From contig CAITUV010000082.1 in NCBI GenBank assembly GCA_903895725.1, positions 124,001 to 188,000 of the forward strand: a DNA stretch of 64,000 nt, in the 5' to 3' direction. This document shows positions 31,348-40,433 of this stretch, one piece after another. The stretch is from an uncultured Myxococcales bacterium. GTDB lineage: Bacteria; Myxococcota_A; UBA9042; CAIXZC01. A model generated the notes under the pieces. The model was not told the origin of the DNA. It saw only the letters and a program-made list of their open reading frames with translations, and did not search any database. The position numbers and the translations under genes were made by a program. The stretch's first letter is position 1. Each line of letters starts with the position of its first letter.

Positions 31348-32211
31348 TCAAGCCAGCACGGCGGAGACGTCGGTGAGGCTGTCCTGAGCCATGACCTCCT
31401 GGGAGGACAGGCCGAACGCACGCCCCATCAACTGGGTGAAGTAGACCACAGGCATCCGCAGGTCGGTGCCGAGCTTCCGGCCGATCTTGTCCTGGTAGGC
31501 CTCGAGGTTGATCTGGCACAGGGGGCACGCGGTGGCGATGCAATCGGCCCCGCGCTCCCGGGCCACCCGGAGGATCCGTCCCGTCATTTCCATGCCGAGG
31601 TCAGGCTCGGTGGTCATGGTCAGACCGCCGCAGCAGGCGGCCCGGACCGGAAAGTCCACCGTCGTGGCCCCGAGCCATCCCATGAGCCGGTCCATGGTCA
31701 CGGGGAATTCCGGATCGTCGGCCTCGCCGAACGGCCTGCCCACCTGGCAGCCGTAGTACGCGGCCACCTTGAGCCCCTCGAGCGGCTTCTTGACCCGGGC
31801 GCGGACGCCTTCCTCGCCACAGTCGTTGACCAGGACATCCAGCAGATGCCGGACCTTGACGGTGCGATTGTAAGTCATGTCCCCGGCAGCCAGGGCCTTG
31901 GTGACCCGGGACCGCACCGCGGGCTTCTCGTCCAGGTACTTGCCGGTCTTGCGCAGCACGACGTAGCAACCGCTGCACGCGGCCACGAGCGTGTCGTGCC
32001 CCTCGGCTTCGGCCAGCGCCAGGTTCCGTGCCGACATGACGAACGCCTTGGCCTCACTGAGAGCGAGGTAGGCGGTGGCCCCGCAGCAGTTCCAGTCGGA
32101 AACCTCGGCCAGCTCCACCCCGAGCTCACGTGCCACTCGGGTGGCCGAGATGCTGTAGGCCCGGTTGGTGACCATCAGCGAGCACCCAGGGAAATAGCCG
32201 TACCTCCTCAT
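31348..32211 (-). CDS. hdrB: heterodisulfide reductase subunit B (cluster 1)
   Basis: A 287-residue catalytic subunit with two complete CCG domains. The first has FPGCS, WNCCGA and CSGCY; the second has YYGCQVG, ACCGGLTM and CPLCQ. Together they hold the two noncubane [4Fe-4S] clusters that cleave disulfides in methanogens. Bacteria lack CoM-S-S-CoB, so the disulfide or other acceptor here is unknown. The ATG overlaps the hdrC stop by four bases. Confidence 0.93.
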   Translation of the reverse strand: MRRYGYFPGCSLMVTNRAYSISATRVARELGVELAEVSDWNCCGATAYLALSEAKAFVMSARNLALAEAEGHDTLVAACSGCYVVLRKTGKYLDEKPAVRSRVTKALAAGDMTYNRTVKVRHLLDVLVNDCGEEGVRARVKKPLEGLKVAAYYGCQVGRPFGEADDPEFPVTMDRLMGWLGATTVDFPVRAACCGGLTMTTEPDLGMEMTGRILRVARERGADCIATACPLCQINLEAYQDKIGRKLGTDLRMPVVYFTQLMGRAFGLSSQEVMAQDSLTDVSAVLA

Positions 32212-32801
32212 TTCGCCCCCTCCTGTTCCACGGTGGACAGCATCTTGACAAGCCCCTCGATCCCCTTGATTCGATGGGAGGACAGCTCCAGCCGTCCGCG
32301 TTTCATCATCCGCAGGGCGAACCCCATCTGGCCCATGGCGGCAAAGGGGTTGGTCCGGAGATAGTACTTCCGGATCAGGGCCACTTCGTTGTTCCTTCCG
32401 AGCCGATTCACGGTCTCTGCGAAGGTGCCGGCCATGACCGAAGCCTGCCGGGCCCTGGGCAACAACCCCCGGGCCATGGCCAGGCGCTTGAGCTCATACA
32501 TCATGTCGGTGAAAGGAATGCCGGCAGGGCAGCGCACGGTGCAACCGTAGCACGAAGCGCACAGCCACACGGAATCGGACTCGAGGACGTGCTCGAGGTC
32601 GCCGGCCCGAAGCGCCGCGACGATGGCACGCGGCGAGTAGTCCATGCGCGAAGCGGATGGACAGGTGGCCGAGCAGGTTCCGCACTGGATGCACTCCATG
32701 ACCTTCTCGCCGTCCGGAAGCTCCTTCACGTGCTCCAGGAACTCCTTTCGCAAAGACCTCGTAGCCTCAGCGTCCAGCCGACGCGGCTTCCCGCTCTTCA
32801 T
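32208..32801 (-). CDS. hdrC: heterodisulfide reductase subunit C (cluster 1)
   Basis: A 197-residue ferredoxin-like electron carrier with two 4Fe-4S motifs: CIQCGTCSATCPSASRMDYS and CASCYGCTVRCP. The helical C-terminus (GFALRMMKRGRLELSSHRIK) is typical of HdrC. ATG at 32801 is chosen since GGAGGGG lies six bases upstream; the open frame extends to 33047 through the control region but has no ribosome site. It is the first gene of the minus-strand operon. Confidence 0.9.
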   Translation of the reverse strand: MKSGKPRRLDAEATRSLRKEFLEHVKELPDGEKVMECIQCGTCSATCPSASRMDYSPRAIVAALRAGDLEHVLESDSVWLCASCYGCTVRCPAGIPFTDMMYELKRLAMARGLLPRARQASVMAGTFAETVNRLGRNNEVALIRKYYLRTNPFAAMGQMGFALRMMKRGRLELSSHRIKGIEGLVKMLSTVEQEGAK

Positions 32802-32895
32802 CTGCCCCTCCGTGGTGTGAGAATTTGCAGGTTTGACCTCACCCTCGCCCCCCTTTGCCCCCCGGCCCCCCCCTGCTGCGCTAGGGACCGCAGCC

Positions 32896-32924
32896 TCCAT
32901 AGCAAACGCCCGCAAAGAAGCCAA
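32896..32924 (-). promoter_or_regulatory. weak candidate promoter of hdrCBA-mvhDGA operon
   Basis: Minus strand TTGGCT (32924-32919), 17-base spacer, TATGGA (32901-32896), about 95 bases before the hdrC start. Weak matches. Confidence 0.25.
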
Positions 32925-33096
32925 GCGTATTCCGACATGATACATGGCTTTTTTTCCAGAAACCGACCTGAATGGCCATCCACAACCCGGATCGCGAGGC
33001 CCCAATCCCGGATCCTCCGGCACGGATCGAACGATTCCAATGTACACTCAGACAGGGGGGGGGGCGCTCCCCTGAAAAATCCCAAAAACAACAATG

Positions 33097-33126
33097 TTGA
33101 CACGCCCCCCCGCTCGGGGGTATGTA
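33097..33126 (+). promoter_or_regulatory. promoter of plus-strand Hdr-Mvh operon with inverted repeat in spacer
   Basis: Perfect TTGACA at 33097-33102, 18-base spacer, TATGTA at 33121-33126. The spacer contains CCCCCG-CT-CGGGGG (33107-33120), where a regulator could bind between the two promoter boxes. Confidence 0.45.
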
Positions 33127-33173
33127 TTGCTCTCGGATACTGGATGATCTGACAATACACCGGGGAGGGGCCG

Positions 33174-34340
33174 ATGGCGGAATTCATGCGGTGCACAAGC
33201 CCGATGCTCGAGGTGGCACAAGCTCTGCTCGAGGCGGGCGGCGAGGAGCTGAAGACCTGTTACCAGTGCGGGACGTGCACGTCCGTGTGTCCGTGGGGAA
33301 ACCTCATCGAGTTCAGCCCCCGCCGGTTCATCGAGACGGCCCGGCTCGGCCTCGAGGGGTTCGAGGAAGCCACCTGGACCTGCGTCCAGTGTCGCATGTG
33401 CCAGGACCGCTGTCCTCAGCAGATCGACATCCCGCAGATCTTCCGTGCGGTGCGGGGAGTTCTCTCCGAGGGCGGCAGCACACCGCCGGCCCTGCGTGTG
33501 CCCCTGGCCGGTCTTCGGGGTGAGGGGAATCCCTGGGTCGAGCCACGCGAGAAGAAGACGGCCTGGGCCACGAAGAATGATGTTCCCGCGCTCGCACCCG
33601 AGCACGAAGTGGTCCTGTTTGCCTGCTGCGCCAACGAGTACGAGGCACGCAACCAGCGGGACGGGGTTGCCGTGGCGGGGCTGATGAAGGCCGCGGGGGT
33701 CTCCTTCGGCTACCTGGGAAAGGAAGGAACCTGTTGCGGCGATCTGATTGCCACGACCGGCGCGGAATCGCTCTTTTCTTTGCTGCGGAAGACCAACCTG
33801 AATGCGCTTGGTGGCGTGTCGGCCCGCACCACGGTGACGATCTCGCCGCATTGCCTCAATGCCTTCAGGAACCGCTATCCGGCGGTGCTTGGGATGACAT
33901 TCAGGCACGTCACCGAGCTGTGGGACGAGCTGCTCCGGGAGGGCGTGCTCAAGCCCTCCCGCGGGGGGGCCGCCAGGGTGACCTACCACGACCCGTGTTA
34001 CCTGGGTCGACACAACGGCGTGTACGAGGCGCCTCGAAACGTTCTCAAGGCGATTCCGGGAATCGAGCTGGTCGAAATGGCCCACCACCACGAGAGGTCG
34101 ATCTGCTGCGGCGGGGGCGGCGGCGGAGCCTGGATGGAGCGCCCCAAGGGGGAGCGCCTGGGCGACTTGCGGGTGATGGAGGCGGTGAGCACCGGTGCAG
34201 ACACGCTGGTCACGGCCTGCCCTTACTGCGTGCAGATGCTGGAGGCCAGCGTCCTGGGACTGAACCTGGAAGGGAAGATCAAGGTGCGGACCGTGAGCGA
34301 GCTGTTGTCGGACTCCATTGCACAGGGGGGGGTGGAATGA
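33174..34340 (+). CDS. HdrD-like ferredoxin/CCG fusion protein (cluster 2)
   Basis: A 388-residue protein that fuses HdrC- and HdrB-like parts, as in HdrD/GlpC-type proteins. N-terminal 4Fe-4S motifs are CYQCGTCTSVCPWG and CVQCRMCQDRCP. The first CCG domain has FACCANEY and EGTCCGD, but where CxxC is expected it has SPHCLNAF, with a single Cys, so it is degenerate. The second is intact: HDPCYLGRHN, SICCGGGGGGAW and ACPYCVQM. Thus only one normal noncubane cluster is predicted, unlike HdrB of cluster 1. It starts at ATG 33174 after GGGGAGGGG and overlaps hdrA by four bases. It replaces hdrB and hdrC in this operon, so the electron acceptor may differ. Confidence 0.88.
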   Translation: MAEFMRCTSPMLEVAQALLEAGGEELKTCYQCGTCTSVCPWGNLIEFSPRRFIETARLGLEGFEEATWTCVQCRMCQDRCPQQIDIPQIFRAVRGVLSEGGSTPPALRVPLAGLRGEGNPWVEPREKKTAWATKNDVPALAPEHEVVLFACCANEYEARNQRDGVAVAGLMKAAGVSFGYLGKEGTCCGDLIATTGAESLFSLLRKTNLNALGGVSARTTVTISPHCLNAFRNRYPAVLGMTFRHVTELWDELLREGVLKPSRGGAARVTYHDPCYLGRHNGVYEAPRNVLKAIPGIELVEMAHHHERSICCGGGGGGAWMERPKGERLGDLRVMEAVSTGADTLVTACPYCVQMLEASVLGLNLEGKIKVRTVSELLSDSIAQGGVE

Positions 34341-36301
34341 GCCACGAGCCGAGAATCGGAGTGTACGTCTGCCACTGCGGCGTGAACATCGCCGGAGTCG
34401 TGGACGTGAAGCGGGTTGCAGCGGAGATGGCGTCGGAGGCCGGGGTTGTGCTGTCGAGGGAGTACAAGTTCATGTGCTCGACCCCGGGCCAGGAGATGAT
34501 CATCGACGACATCCAGTCGCACGGTCTCAACCGGGTGGTCGTGGCGGCCTGTTCCCCGCGGATGCACGAGGGGACGTTCCAGGGCGCCTGCCGCAAGGCC
34601 GGCGTGAACGCGTACTTCTTCCAGATGGCCAACATCCGGGAGCACGATTCCTGGGTGACCCTGGACAAGGAGGAGGCCACCCGCAAGGCCATTGCGCTGA
34701 CCCGAGCCGCGGTCCGCCGGGTGCGGAACCACGAGCCGCTCGAGACGCGGCAGGTGGAGGTCCGCAAGGAGGTCCTGGTCATCGGGGGTGGCATTGCGGG
34801 CATTGAGGCAGCGCTCACGGTGGCCGAGAGCGGCAATCACGTGTACCTCGTGGAGCGTGAGCCGACCATCGGCGGCCACATGGCCCGATTCGACAAGACC
34901 TTCCCCACCCTCGACTGCTCGGCCTGCATCCTCACGCCCAAGATGAATGCCGTCGGCTCCCACCCGAACATCACGCTGATGACCTCGTGCGAGGTGGAGG
35001 AGGTCAAAGGGTTCGTCGGGAACTTCGACGTGAAGGTCAAGCGCAAGGCACGCTACGTCGACCACGACAAGTGCACCGGTTGCGGCGCCTGCGTCGAGAA
35101 GTGCCCGGTCAAGGTCCCGAGCGAGTTCGACGAAGGGCTTTCCAAGCGAAAGGCCATCTACACTCCCTTCCCGCAGGCAGTGCCGAACAAGCCGGTCATC
35201 GACAGGGCGGCCTGCACGTATTTCCGGACGGGGAAGTGCCGGCTGTGTGAGCGGTTCTGCGAGCCGAAAGCCATCGCCTTCGAACAGCAGGAAAGCACCC
35301 AGGAGATCCAGGTGGGGGCAATCATCGTGGCCACCGGGTTCGAGTTCTACCGGGGGGAGGCGCTCTCCTGGTACGGGCACGGCCGGTATCCCAACGTGAT
35401 CACCGCACTGGAGTTCGAGCGGCTGAACAACGCGTCCGGGCCGACGGAGGGGGTGCTGCGGATGGCCGACGGTCGGGTACCCCAGTCGGTGGCCATCCTC
35501 CACTGCATCGGGAGCCGTGACAAGAACTACCAGGAGTACTGCTCGCGTGTCTGCTGCATGTATTCGCTGAAGTTCGCGCACCTGGTCAAGGAGAAGACCG
35601 GGGCGGAGGTGTTCGAGTTCTACATCGACATGCGGTCGCCGGGAAAGGGCTACGAGGAATTCCACGACCGTATCCGGGAGGAAGGGGCCCACCTGATCCG
35701 GGGCAAAGTCGGCGAGGTCACCGACCTGGCCGTGAATCCGGAGGAGCAGGGCAGGCTGATCGTGGTGGCCGAGGACACGCTGGCTGGCAGCCGCCTGCGG
35801 GTACCCGTGGACATGGTGGTGCTCAGCCCCGGGCTCTCGGCGCACAGGGACTCGAAGGTGGCCCAGCTCCTGAAGTGTGCGGTGGACAAGAACGGCTTCT
35901 TCATCGAGAAGCACCCCAAGCTGGCCCCGGTCGATACGGCCACGGACGGCGTGTTCCTGGCCGGCTGCTGCCAGGGGCCCAAGGACATCCCGGACACGGT
36001 GGCTCAGTCCCAGGCCGCTGCGGCCAAGGCGCTGGCCCTGGCAACCCGGGGAGTGGTGGAGGCGGAAGGGCGGACGGCCTGCATCGATCCTGAAGTCTGC
36101 GCGGGCTGCAAGCTGTGCGTCTCCCTGTGCCCGTACAAGGCCATCTCGTTCGATACGGCCAAGGAGATCTCGGTCGTCAACGAGGTTCTGTGCAAGGGGT
36201 GCGGAACCTGTGCGGCGGCCTGCCCGAGCGGGGCGGCCCAGGCACGGCATTTCAAGGATGTCCATATCTTCAACGAAATCGAAGGAGTGTTGGCACTATG
36301 A
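34337..36301 (+). CDS. hdrA: heterodisulfide reductase subunit A (cluster 2)
   Basis: A 654-residue paralogue of the minus-strand HdrA. It starts MSHEPRIGVYVCHCGVNIAG, has the FAD site VLVIGGGIAGIEAALTVAES, the core FDKTFPTLDCSACILTPKMN, the middle ferredoxin (CTGCGACVEKCP, CRLCERFC) and two C-terminal clusters (CAGCKLCVSLCP, CKGCGTCAAACP). All elements needed for flavin-based bifurcation are retained. Both ends overlap neighbours by four bases (ATGA), so the operon is tightly coupled. Confidence 0.95.
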   Translation: MSHEPRIGVYVCHCGVNIAGVVDVKRVAAEMASEAGVVLSREYKFMCSTPGQEMIIDDIQSHGLNRVVVAACSPRMHEGTFQGACRKAGVNAYFFQMANIREHDSWVTLDKEEATRKAIALTRAAVRRVRNHEPLETRQVEVRKEVLVIGGGIAGIEAALTVAESGNHVYLVEREPTIGGHMARFDKTFPTLDCSACILTPKMNAVGSHPNITLMTSCEVEEVKGFVGNFDVKVKRKARYVDHDKCTGCGACVEKCPVKVPSEFDEGLSKRKAIYTPFPQAVPNKPVIDRAACTYFRTGKCRLCERFCEPKAIAFEQQESTQEIQVGAIIVATGFEFYRGEALSWYGHGRYPNVITALEFERLNNASGPTEGVLRMADGRVPQSVAILHCIGSRDKNYQEYCSRVCCMYSLKFAHLVKEKTGAEVFEFYIDMRSPGKGYEEFHDRIREEGAHLIRGKVGEVTDLAVNPEEQGRLIVVAEDTLAGSRLRVPVDMVVLSPGLSAHRDSKVAQLLKCAVDKNGFFIEKHPKLAPVDTATDGVFLAGCCQGPKDIPDTVAQSQAAAAKALALATRGVVEAEGRTACIDPEVCAGCKLCVSLCPYKAISFDTAKEISVVNEVLCKGCGTCAAACPSGAAQARHFKDVHIFNEIEGVLAL

Positions 36302-36735
36302 CGAACGATCCCAAGATTGTAGCGTTCCTGTGTCACTGGTGCTCTTACACCGGAGCGGACCTCGCCGGCACGTCCCGGATCAAGTACACGCCTGCAGTGC
36401 GCATCGTGCGGGTGATGTGCAGCGGCCGCATCGAGCCCTCCTTCGTGCTCAAGGCGCTCAAGGAAGGGGCTGACGGGGTCCTGATCTGCGGCTGCCACCC
36501 CGGGGACTGCCACTACCAGGAGGGGAACTACAAGGCATTGCGCCGCTTCCACATGCTCAAGGAGATGCTGGGCCAGTTCGGGCTGGAGGGCGACCGGGTG
36601 CGGCTCGAGTGGGTCTCGGCCTCCGAGGGAGACCGGTTCGCCAAGCTGGCGGACAGCTTCACCGAGGAGATCCGCAGGCTCGGGCCGCTGGCATGGAAGA
36701 GGGTCGGCAACGAGTCCGAGAGGAGGGTGGCATGA
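36298..36735 (+). CDS. mvhD: MvhD-type [2Fe-2S] subunit (cluster 2)
   Basis: A 145-residue adaptor with the family motif FLCHWCSYTGADLAGTSRIK and the later Cys in VMCSGRIEPSFV and ICGCHPGDCHYQEG. ATG at 36298 overlaps the hdrA stop. Same role as the cluster 1 copy: it passes electrons from MvhG to HdrA. Confidence 0.93.
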   Translation: MTNDPKIVAFLCHWCSYTGADLAGTSRIKYTPAVRIVRVMCSGRIEPSFVLKALKEGADGVLICGCHPGDCHYQEGNYKALRRFHMLKEMLGQFGLEGDRVRLEWVSASEGDRFAKLADSFTEEIRRLGPLAWKRVGNESERRVA

Positions 36736-37697
36736 GCAAGCTCAAGGTTGCCGTCTACTGGGCGGCCTCGTGCGGTGGATGCGACGTGGCGATCCTGGAC
36801 ATCCACGAGAAGGTGCTGGCCGTCAACGAGGCCTGCGAGTTCTTCCTGTGGCCCATCGCCATGGACTTCAAGTATGCGGACGTCGAGGCGCTTCCGGACA
36901 AGCACATCGACCTGACGCTCTTCAACGGGGCAATCCGCAACTCCGAGAACAAGCACATTGCGGAGCTGTTGAGGCGCAAGAGCAAGGTGCTCGTGGCATT
37001 CGGGTCGTGTGCGCACACCGGGGGGATTCCGGCGCTGGCCAATCTCTACTCGAAGGATCAGATCTTCCACCGCGCCTACGTCGAGAGCCCCTCCACGGTC
37101 AACCCGCAGGGGACCCTCCCGCAGACGGCGACGCCGGTGACGGAGGGGGAGCTGACCATCCCGACGATGTTCGACCACGTCTACTCGCTCGACCAGGTGG
37201 TGGACGTCGAGTACTACGTCCCCGGCTGCCCGCCCAATCCCGAGAGGATCTGGGAGGTACTCTTCGCCGTGGTTTCCGGTGCGACGCTGCCTCCGCCCGG
37301 GTCGGTCATCGGGGCCGGGGAGCGGGCCCTGTGTGATTCCTGTGGGCGAAAGAGGACGGAGGACAAGCGCATCACGGGGTTCAATCGGGTGGCCACGACT
37401 CCGCTCGATCCGGACATCTGCTTCCTGGACCAGGGGCTCATCTGCCTGGGACCCGTGACCCGGGATGGCTGCGGCCAACAGTGCGTGAAGGCATCGAACA
37501 TGCCGTGCCGGGGCTGCTACGGGCTGCCCCCCGGGATCACGGATCAGGGGGCCAAGATGATTGCCGCCGTGGCCTCGGTCATCGATGCCAGGGAGCCTGA
37601 GGACATCCGAAAGATCGTAGCCACCCTGCCGGATCAGGCCGGGTACTACTACCGGTTCAGCATGTCGCAGTCCATGCTCGGGAGGAAGAAGGCATGA
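36732..37697 (+). CDS. mvhG: [NiFe] hydrogenase small subunit, MvhG type (cluster 2)
   Basis: A 321-residue paralogue of the minus-strand small subunit and of identical length. FeS ligands are seen in MSKLKVAVYWAASCGGCDVA, VAFGSCAHTGG, VPGCPPNPERIWE, RALCDSCGRKR, DICFLDQGLICLGPVTRDGC and MPCRGCYGLPPG. No export signal. The most variable stretch between the paralogues is near residues 115-165, where the outer surface may contact different partners (inference). Confidence 0.95.
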   Translation: MSKLKVAVYWAASCGGCDVAILDIHEKVLAVNEACEFFLWPIAMDFKYADVEALPDKHIDLTLFNGAIRNSENKHIAELLRRKSKVLVAFGSCAHTGGIPALANLYSKDQIFHRAYVESPSTVNPQGTLPQTATPVTEGELTIPTMFDHVYSLDQVVDVEYYVPGCPPNPERIWEVLFAVVSGATLPPPGSVIGAGERALCDSCGRKRTEDKRITGFNRVATTPLDPDICFLDQGLICLGPVTRDGCGQQCVKASNMPCRGCYGLPPGITDQGAKMIAAVASVIDAREPEDIRKIVATLPDQAGYYYRFSMSQSMLGRKKA

Positions 37698-39154
37698 AGC
37701 AGATCGTCGTAGACCCGATCACTCGCCTGGAAGGGCACGGGAAGATCACCCTGTTCCTGGATGACGACGGTGCGCTGGCCAACGTGTACTTCCAGATTCC
37801 GGAGCTTCGCGGCTTCGAGAAATTCCTGGAAGGGCGGCCGGTGGAGGAGGCCCCCCGAATCGTCCCCCGCATCTGCGGCGTCTGCCCCGCCTGTCACCAC
37901 ATGGCATCGGGCAAGGCCGTCGATGCCGTCTACCACGTGACCCCGCCCCCCGCGGCCCGCAAGCTGCGGGAGCTCTTCTTCATGGGCGAGTACATCCACA
38001 GCCACGTGGCGCACTTCTATGCGCTGGCTGCCCCGGACTTCGTGCTCGGTCCCGGCTCGGACAAGGCCAAGCGCCACGTTCTCGGCATCGTGGAGAAGGT
38101 GGGGCTCGAAATCGGCTCCAAGGTGCTGACCTTCCGCAAGTATGGCCACGAGATCATGAAGCTCGTGGGGGGCAAGTGTCAGCACCCGGTCTACAACGTG
38201 CCCGGAGGCGTTTCCCGCCCCCTGACCGAGGAGCAGCGTCGCGAGGTCGAGCGGATGGCTCGCGAGTGCGTCGAGTTCGCCCGGTTCAGTCTCGACCTGT
38301 TCGGCAAGGTGGTGCTGGAGAACCCGGCCTACATGGACATCATCACCGGTCCGGCCTACGTCCTGGATGTGCACGACATGGGGCTGGTGGATGCCCACAA
38401 CCGGGTGAACTTCTACGACGGCCGCGTCCGGGTCAAGGACACGGCGGGCAACGAGATTGCCCTGTATGAGCCCAACGAGTACCTCGAGAACCTTGCCGAG
38501 CACGTCGAAAGCTACACGTACCTGAAGTTCCCCTACCTCAAGAGGTTCGGCTGGAAGGGGCTTGTCGAGGGCCCGGAGAGCGGAGTCTACCGCGCCACGC
38601 CGCTCTCCCGGCTCAACGTGGCGGACGGCATGGCCACGCCGCTTGCCCAGGCCGAGTACGAGCGCTTCTTCAACACCGTGGGCAAGCCCTGCAAGCTCGT
38701 CCTGGCCACTCACTGGGCCCGCCTGATCGAGTTGCTCTACGCCTGCGAGCGGGCCGTCGAGCTGGCCTGCGACCCGGAAATCACCAGCCCCGACGTCCGG
38801 ACGCTCCCGACCCGGACTCCGACCGAGGGGGTGGGCATCGTCGAGGCCCAACGCGGAACGCTGACCCATCACTACACGACCGACGAGAAGGGGATCATCC
38901 GCAAGGCCAATCTGATCGTCGGGACGACGAACAACCACGCAGCCATCTGCATGTCCATCAAGAAGGCGGCCATGGCGCTCATCGAGAGGGGCAAACCGGT
39001 CTCCGAGCAGCTCCTCAACATGATCGAAATGGCGTTCCGGGCCTACGATCCCTGCTTCTCGTGTGCGACCCACTGCCTGCCGGGGCACTACCCGATGGAG
39101 GTGACCGTGAAGGACTCGCAGGGGGCGGTTCGGCAGGTGCTGGTCCGGTCCTGA
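37694..39154 (+). CDS. mvhA: [NiFe] hydrogenase large subunit, MvhA type (cluster 2)
   Basis: A 486-residue catalytic subunit. Nickel ligands are in RICGVCPACHH and DPCFSCATH, the latter followed by a C-terminal extension (CLPGHYPMEV onward) for protease processing. It is the same length as the cluster 1 copy and nearly identical through blocks such as PEGA-free RLNVADGMATPLAQAEYERF. No maturation protease follows; it probably shares the one at 25851-26336. It is the last gene of the operon, and a histidine kinase starts 102 bases further on. Confidence 0.95.
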   Translation: MKQIVVDPITRLEGHGKITLFLDDDGALANVYFQIPELRGFEKFLEGRPVEEAPRIVPRICGVCPACHHMASGKAVDAVYHVTPPPAARKLRELFFMGEYIHSHVAHFYALAAPDFVLGPGSDKAKRHVLGIVEKVGLEIGSKVLTFRKYGHEIMKLVGGKCQHPVYNVPGGVSRPLTEEQRREVERMARECVEFARFSLDLFGKVVLENPAYMDIITGPAYVLDVHDMGLVDAHNRVNFYDGRVRVKDTAGNEIALYEPNEYLENLAEHVESYTYLKFPYLKRFGWKGLVEGPESGVYRATPLSRLNVADGMATPLAQAEYERFFNTVGKPCKLVLATHWARLIELLYACERAVELACDPEITSPDVRTLPTRTPTEGVGIVEAQRGTLTHHYTTDEKGIIRKANLIVGTTNNHAAICMSIKKAAMALIERGKPVSEQLLNMIEMAFRAYDPCFSCATHCLPGHYPMEVTVKDSQGAVRQVLVRS

Positions 39155-39256
39155 CACGAGGCGGAGAGGACGCTCCTACTCCCGAAGACTACAGATTCGA
39201 CCAGCTTGCTATCGTACTCCCAGTTGTGACAGAATGCTGGACCGGAGGAGGCATCG

Positions 39257-40408
39257 ATGGATCTGCTGTCCAGTATGACCCGGGCTGGGGGAACGGTCCT
39301 TGCGCTGGCCGATGACCCGGTCGTTCGAGGAGTCCTGCGCACAGGGCTGGAGGAGGATGGCTGGAAGGTCAGCTTCTTCACCGGCTCAGCGGACGGGGTA
39401 CCGGCAACCGTTCGCCTGGGGGCCGACTGCCTCATCCTGGACATGGGCTGCCTGGGGCGGTCCACGGTCGGTGTGGTGCGGTCGGTGCGACGGGAGTTCC
39501 CGGCACTGGCGGTGCTGGTGCTTGCCGGGGACCCCCAGGTGGACGACGTGTTCGAGGTGCTCCGGGCCGGGGCGGACGACTTCATCCGCAAGCCAATCAA
39601 CGGACCCGAGCACATCTCGCTGGCCATGCGCCGGCTCTCCATGTACCGAACATGCATCCTGGACAGCCTGAAGCTGCGCCTGGAGCAGGAGAGGATTCGG
39701 GAGCAGGAGCGACCGCAGCAGGAACGACTCCGCTTCTTCCGGTTCGCTTCGCACGAGATCAAGTCGCCGCTCGTGGCGGTCACATCGAGCCTTCGGGCCC
39801 TGCAGGAGCTCTCTCCCGACGAGGTCGGCCAGCGGGCCAGGGGACTGGTGGACCGCTCGGTGCACCGTTGCGAGCAGATGCTGGCCATGCTCAACGACAT
39901 GCTGGCCATCAGCGTGGACCGGTCGGACGTCCGGGACTACCACGAGGAAGCCGACCTGGCTCAGTTGGTACGGGAGGCTCTCTCGAGCGTGGCACCGGTC
40001 ATGGAGGAGAAGGGACAGATGCTGTGTGCGGACGTGCCGGGGGACCCGCTGCCGTTCTGGTGCAGCCGGCAGGGGATGGAGAAGGTGGTGGAGAACCTTC
40101 TCTCCAACGCGGTCCGCTACACCCCAGCGGGGGGACGCATCGAGGTGACCGTCGGCGTGCAGCAGGAGCACGTGTTCCTGCGGTTCGAGGATACCGGAAT
40201 CGGAATCCCGGCGGATGAGAAGGAACGAGTGTTCGAGGAATTCTATCGGGCCCGCAACGCGCGCAAGGCGGTCAATTTCGGGTCCGGGCTGGGGCTGTCT
40301 CTGGTGAGGAAAGTGGTCCGGGAACATGGCGGCTGGATCGACCTTGTCAGCGAGGAAGGGAAGGGCAGCACCTTCACGGTGTGGCTCCCGGTGAGAAGGC
40401 CCCGGTAG
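39257..40408 (+). CDS. hybrid receiver-histidine kinase, cytoplasmic
   Basis: A 383-residue soluble protein with a receiver domain at the N-terminus and a kinase behind it. Receiver residues are Asp19/Asp20 (acidic pocket), Asp62 in LILDMGCLG (phosphoacceptor) and Lys112 in IRKPI. The dimerisation and phosphotransfer domain has His166 in FASHEIKSPL. ATP-binding boxes are NLLSNAVRYTP (N), DTGIGIP (G1) and GSGLGLSL (G2). No membrane segment is visible. GGAGGAGG precedes the ATG. It follows the hydrogenase operon on the same strand, so it may sense its redox or H2 state; that is inference from position. Confidence 0.92.
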   Translation: MDLLSSMTRAGGTVLALADDPVVRGVLRTGLEEDGWKVSFFTGSADGVPATVRLGADCLILDMGCLGRSTVGVVRSVRREFPALAVLVLAGDPQVDDVFEVLRAGADDFIRKPINGPEHISLAMRRLSMYRTCILDSLKLRLEQERIREQERPQQERLRFFRFASHEIKSPLVAVTSSLRALQELSPDEVGQRARGLVDRSVHRCEQMLAMLNDMLAISVDRSDVRDYHEEADLAQLVREALSSVAPVMEEKGQMLCADVPGDPLPFWCSRQGMEKVVENLLSNAVRYTPAGGRIEVTVGVQQEHVFLRFEDTGIGIPADEKERVFEEFYRARNARKAVNFGSGLGLSLVRKVVREHGGWIDLVSEEGKGSTFTVWLPVRRPR

Positions 40409-40433
40409 AGGCTTCTCTCCGAACAACGGATTT

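Larger units (their letters stand above)
32802..33173. other. divergent control region between two Hdr-Mvh operons
   Basis: 372 bases without a gene. It holds homopolymer runs (C8 near 32867, ten G at 33055-33064), candidate promoters for both directions (separate entries), and an inverted repeat CCCCCG-CT-CGGGGG at 33107-33120. I see no -24/-12 promoter here. Confidence 0.6.

Noticed and set aside
25851..39154. Selenocysteine in the hydrogenase or HdrA subunits
   Set aside because: All metal-ligand positions in both MvhA, MvhD and HdrA copies are Cys codons; no in-frame TGA was found.
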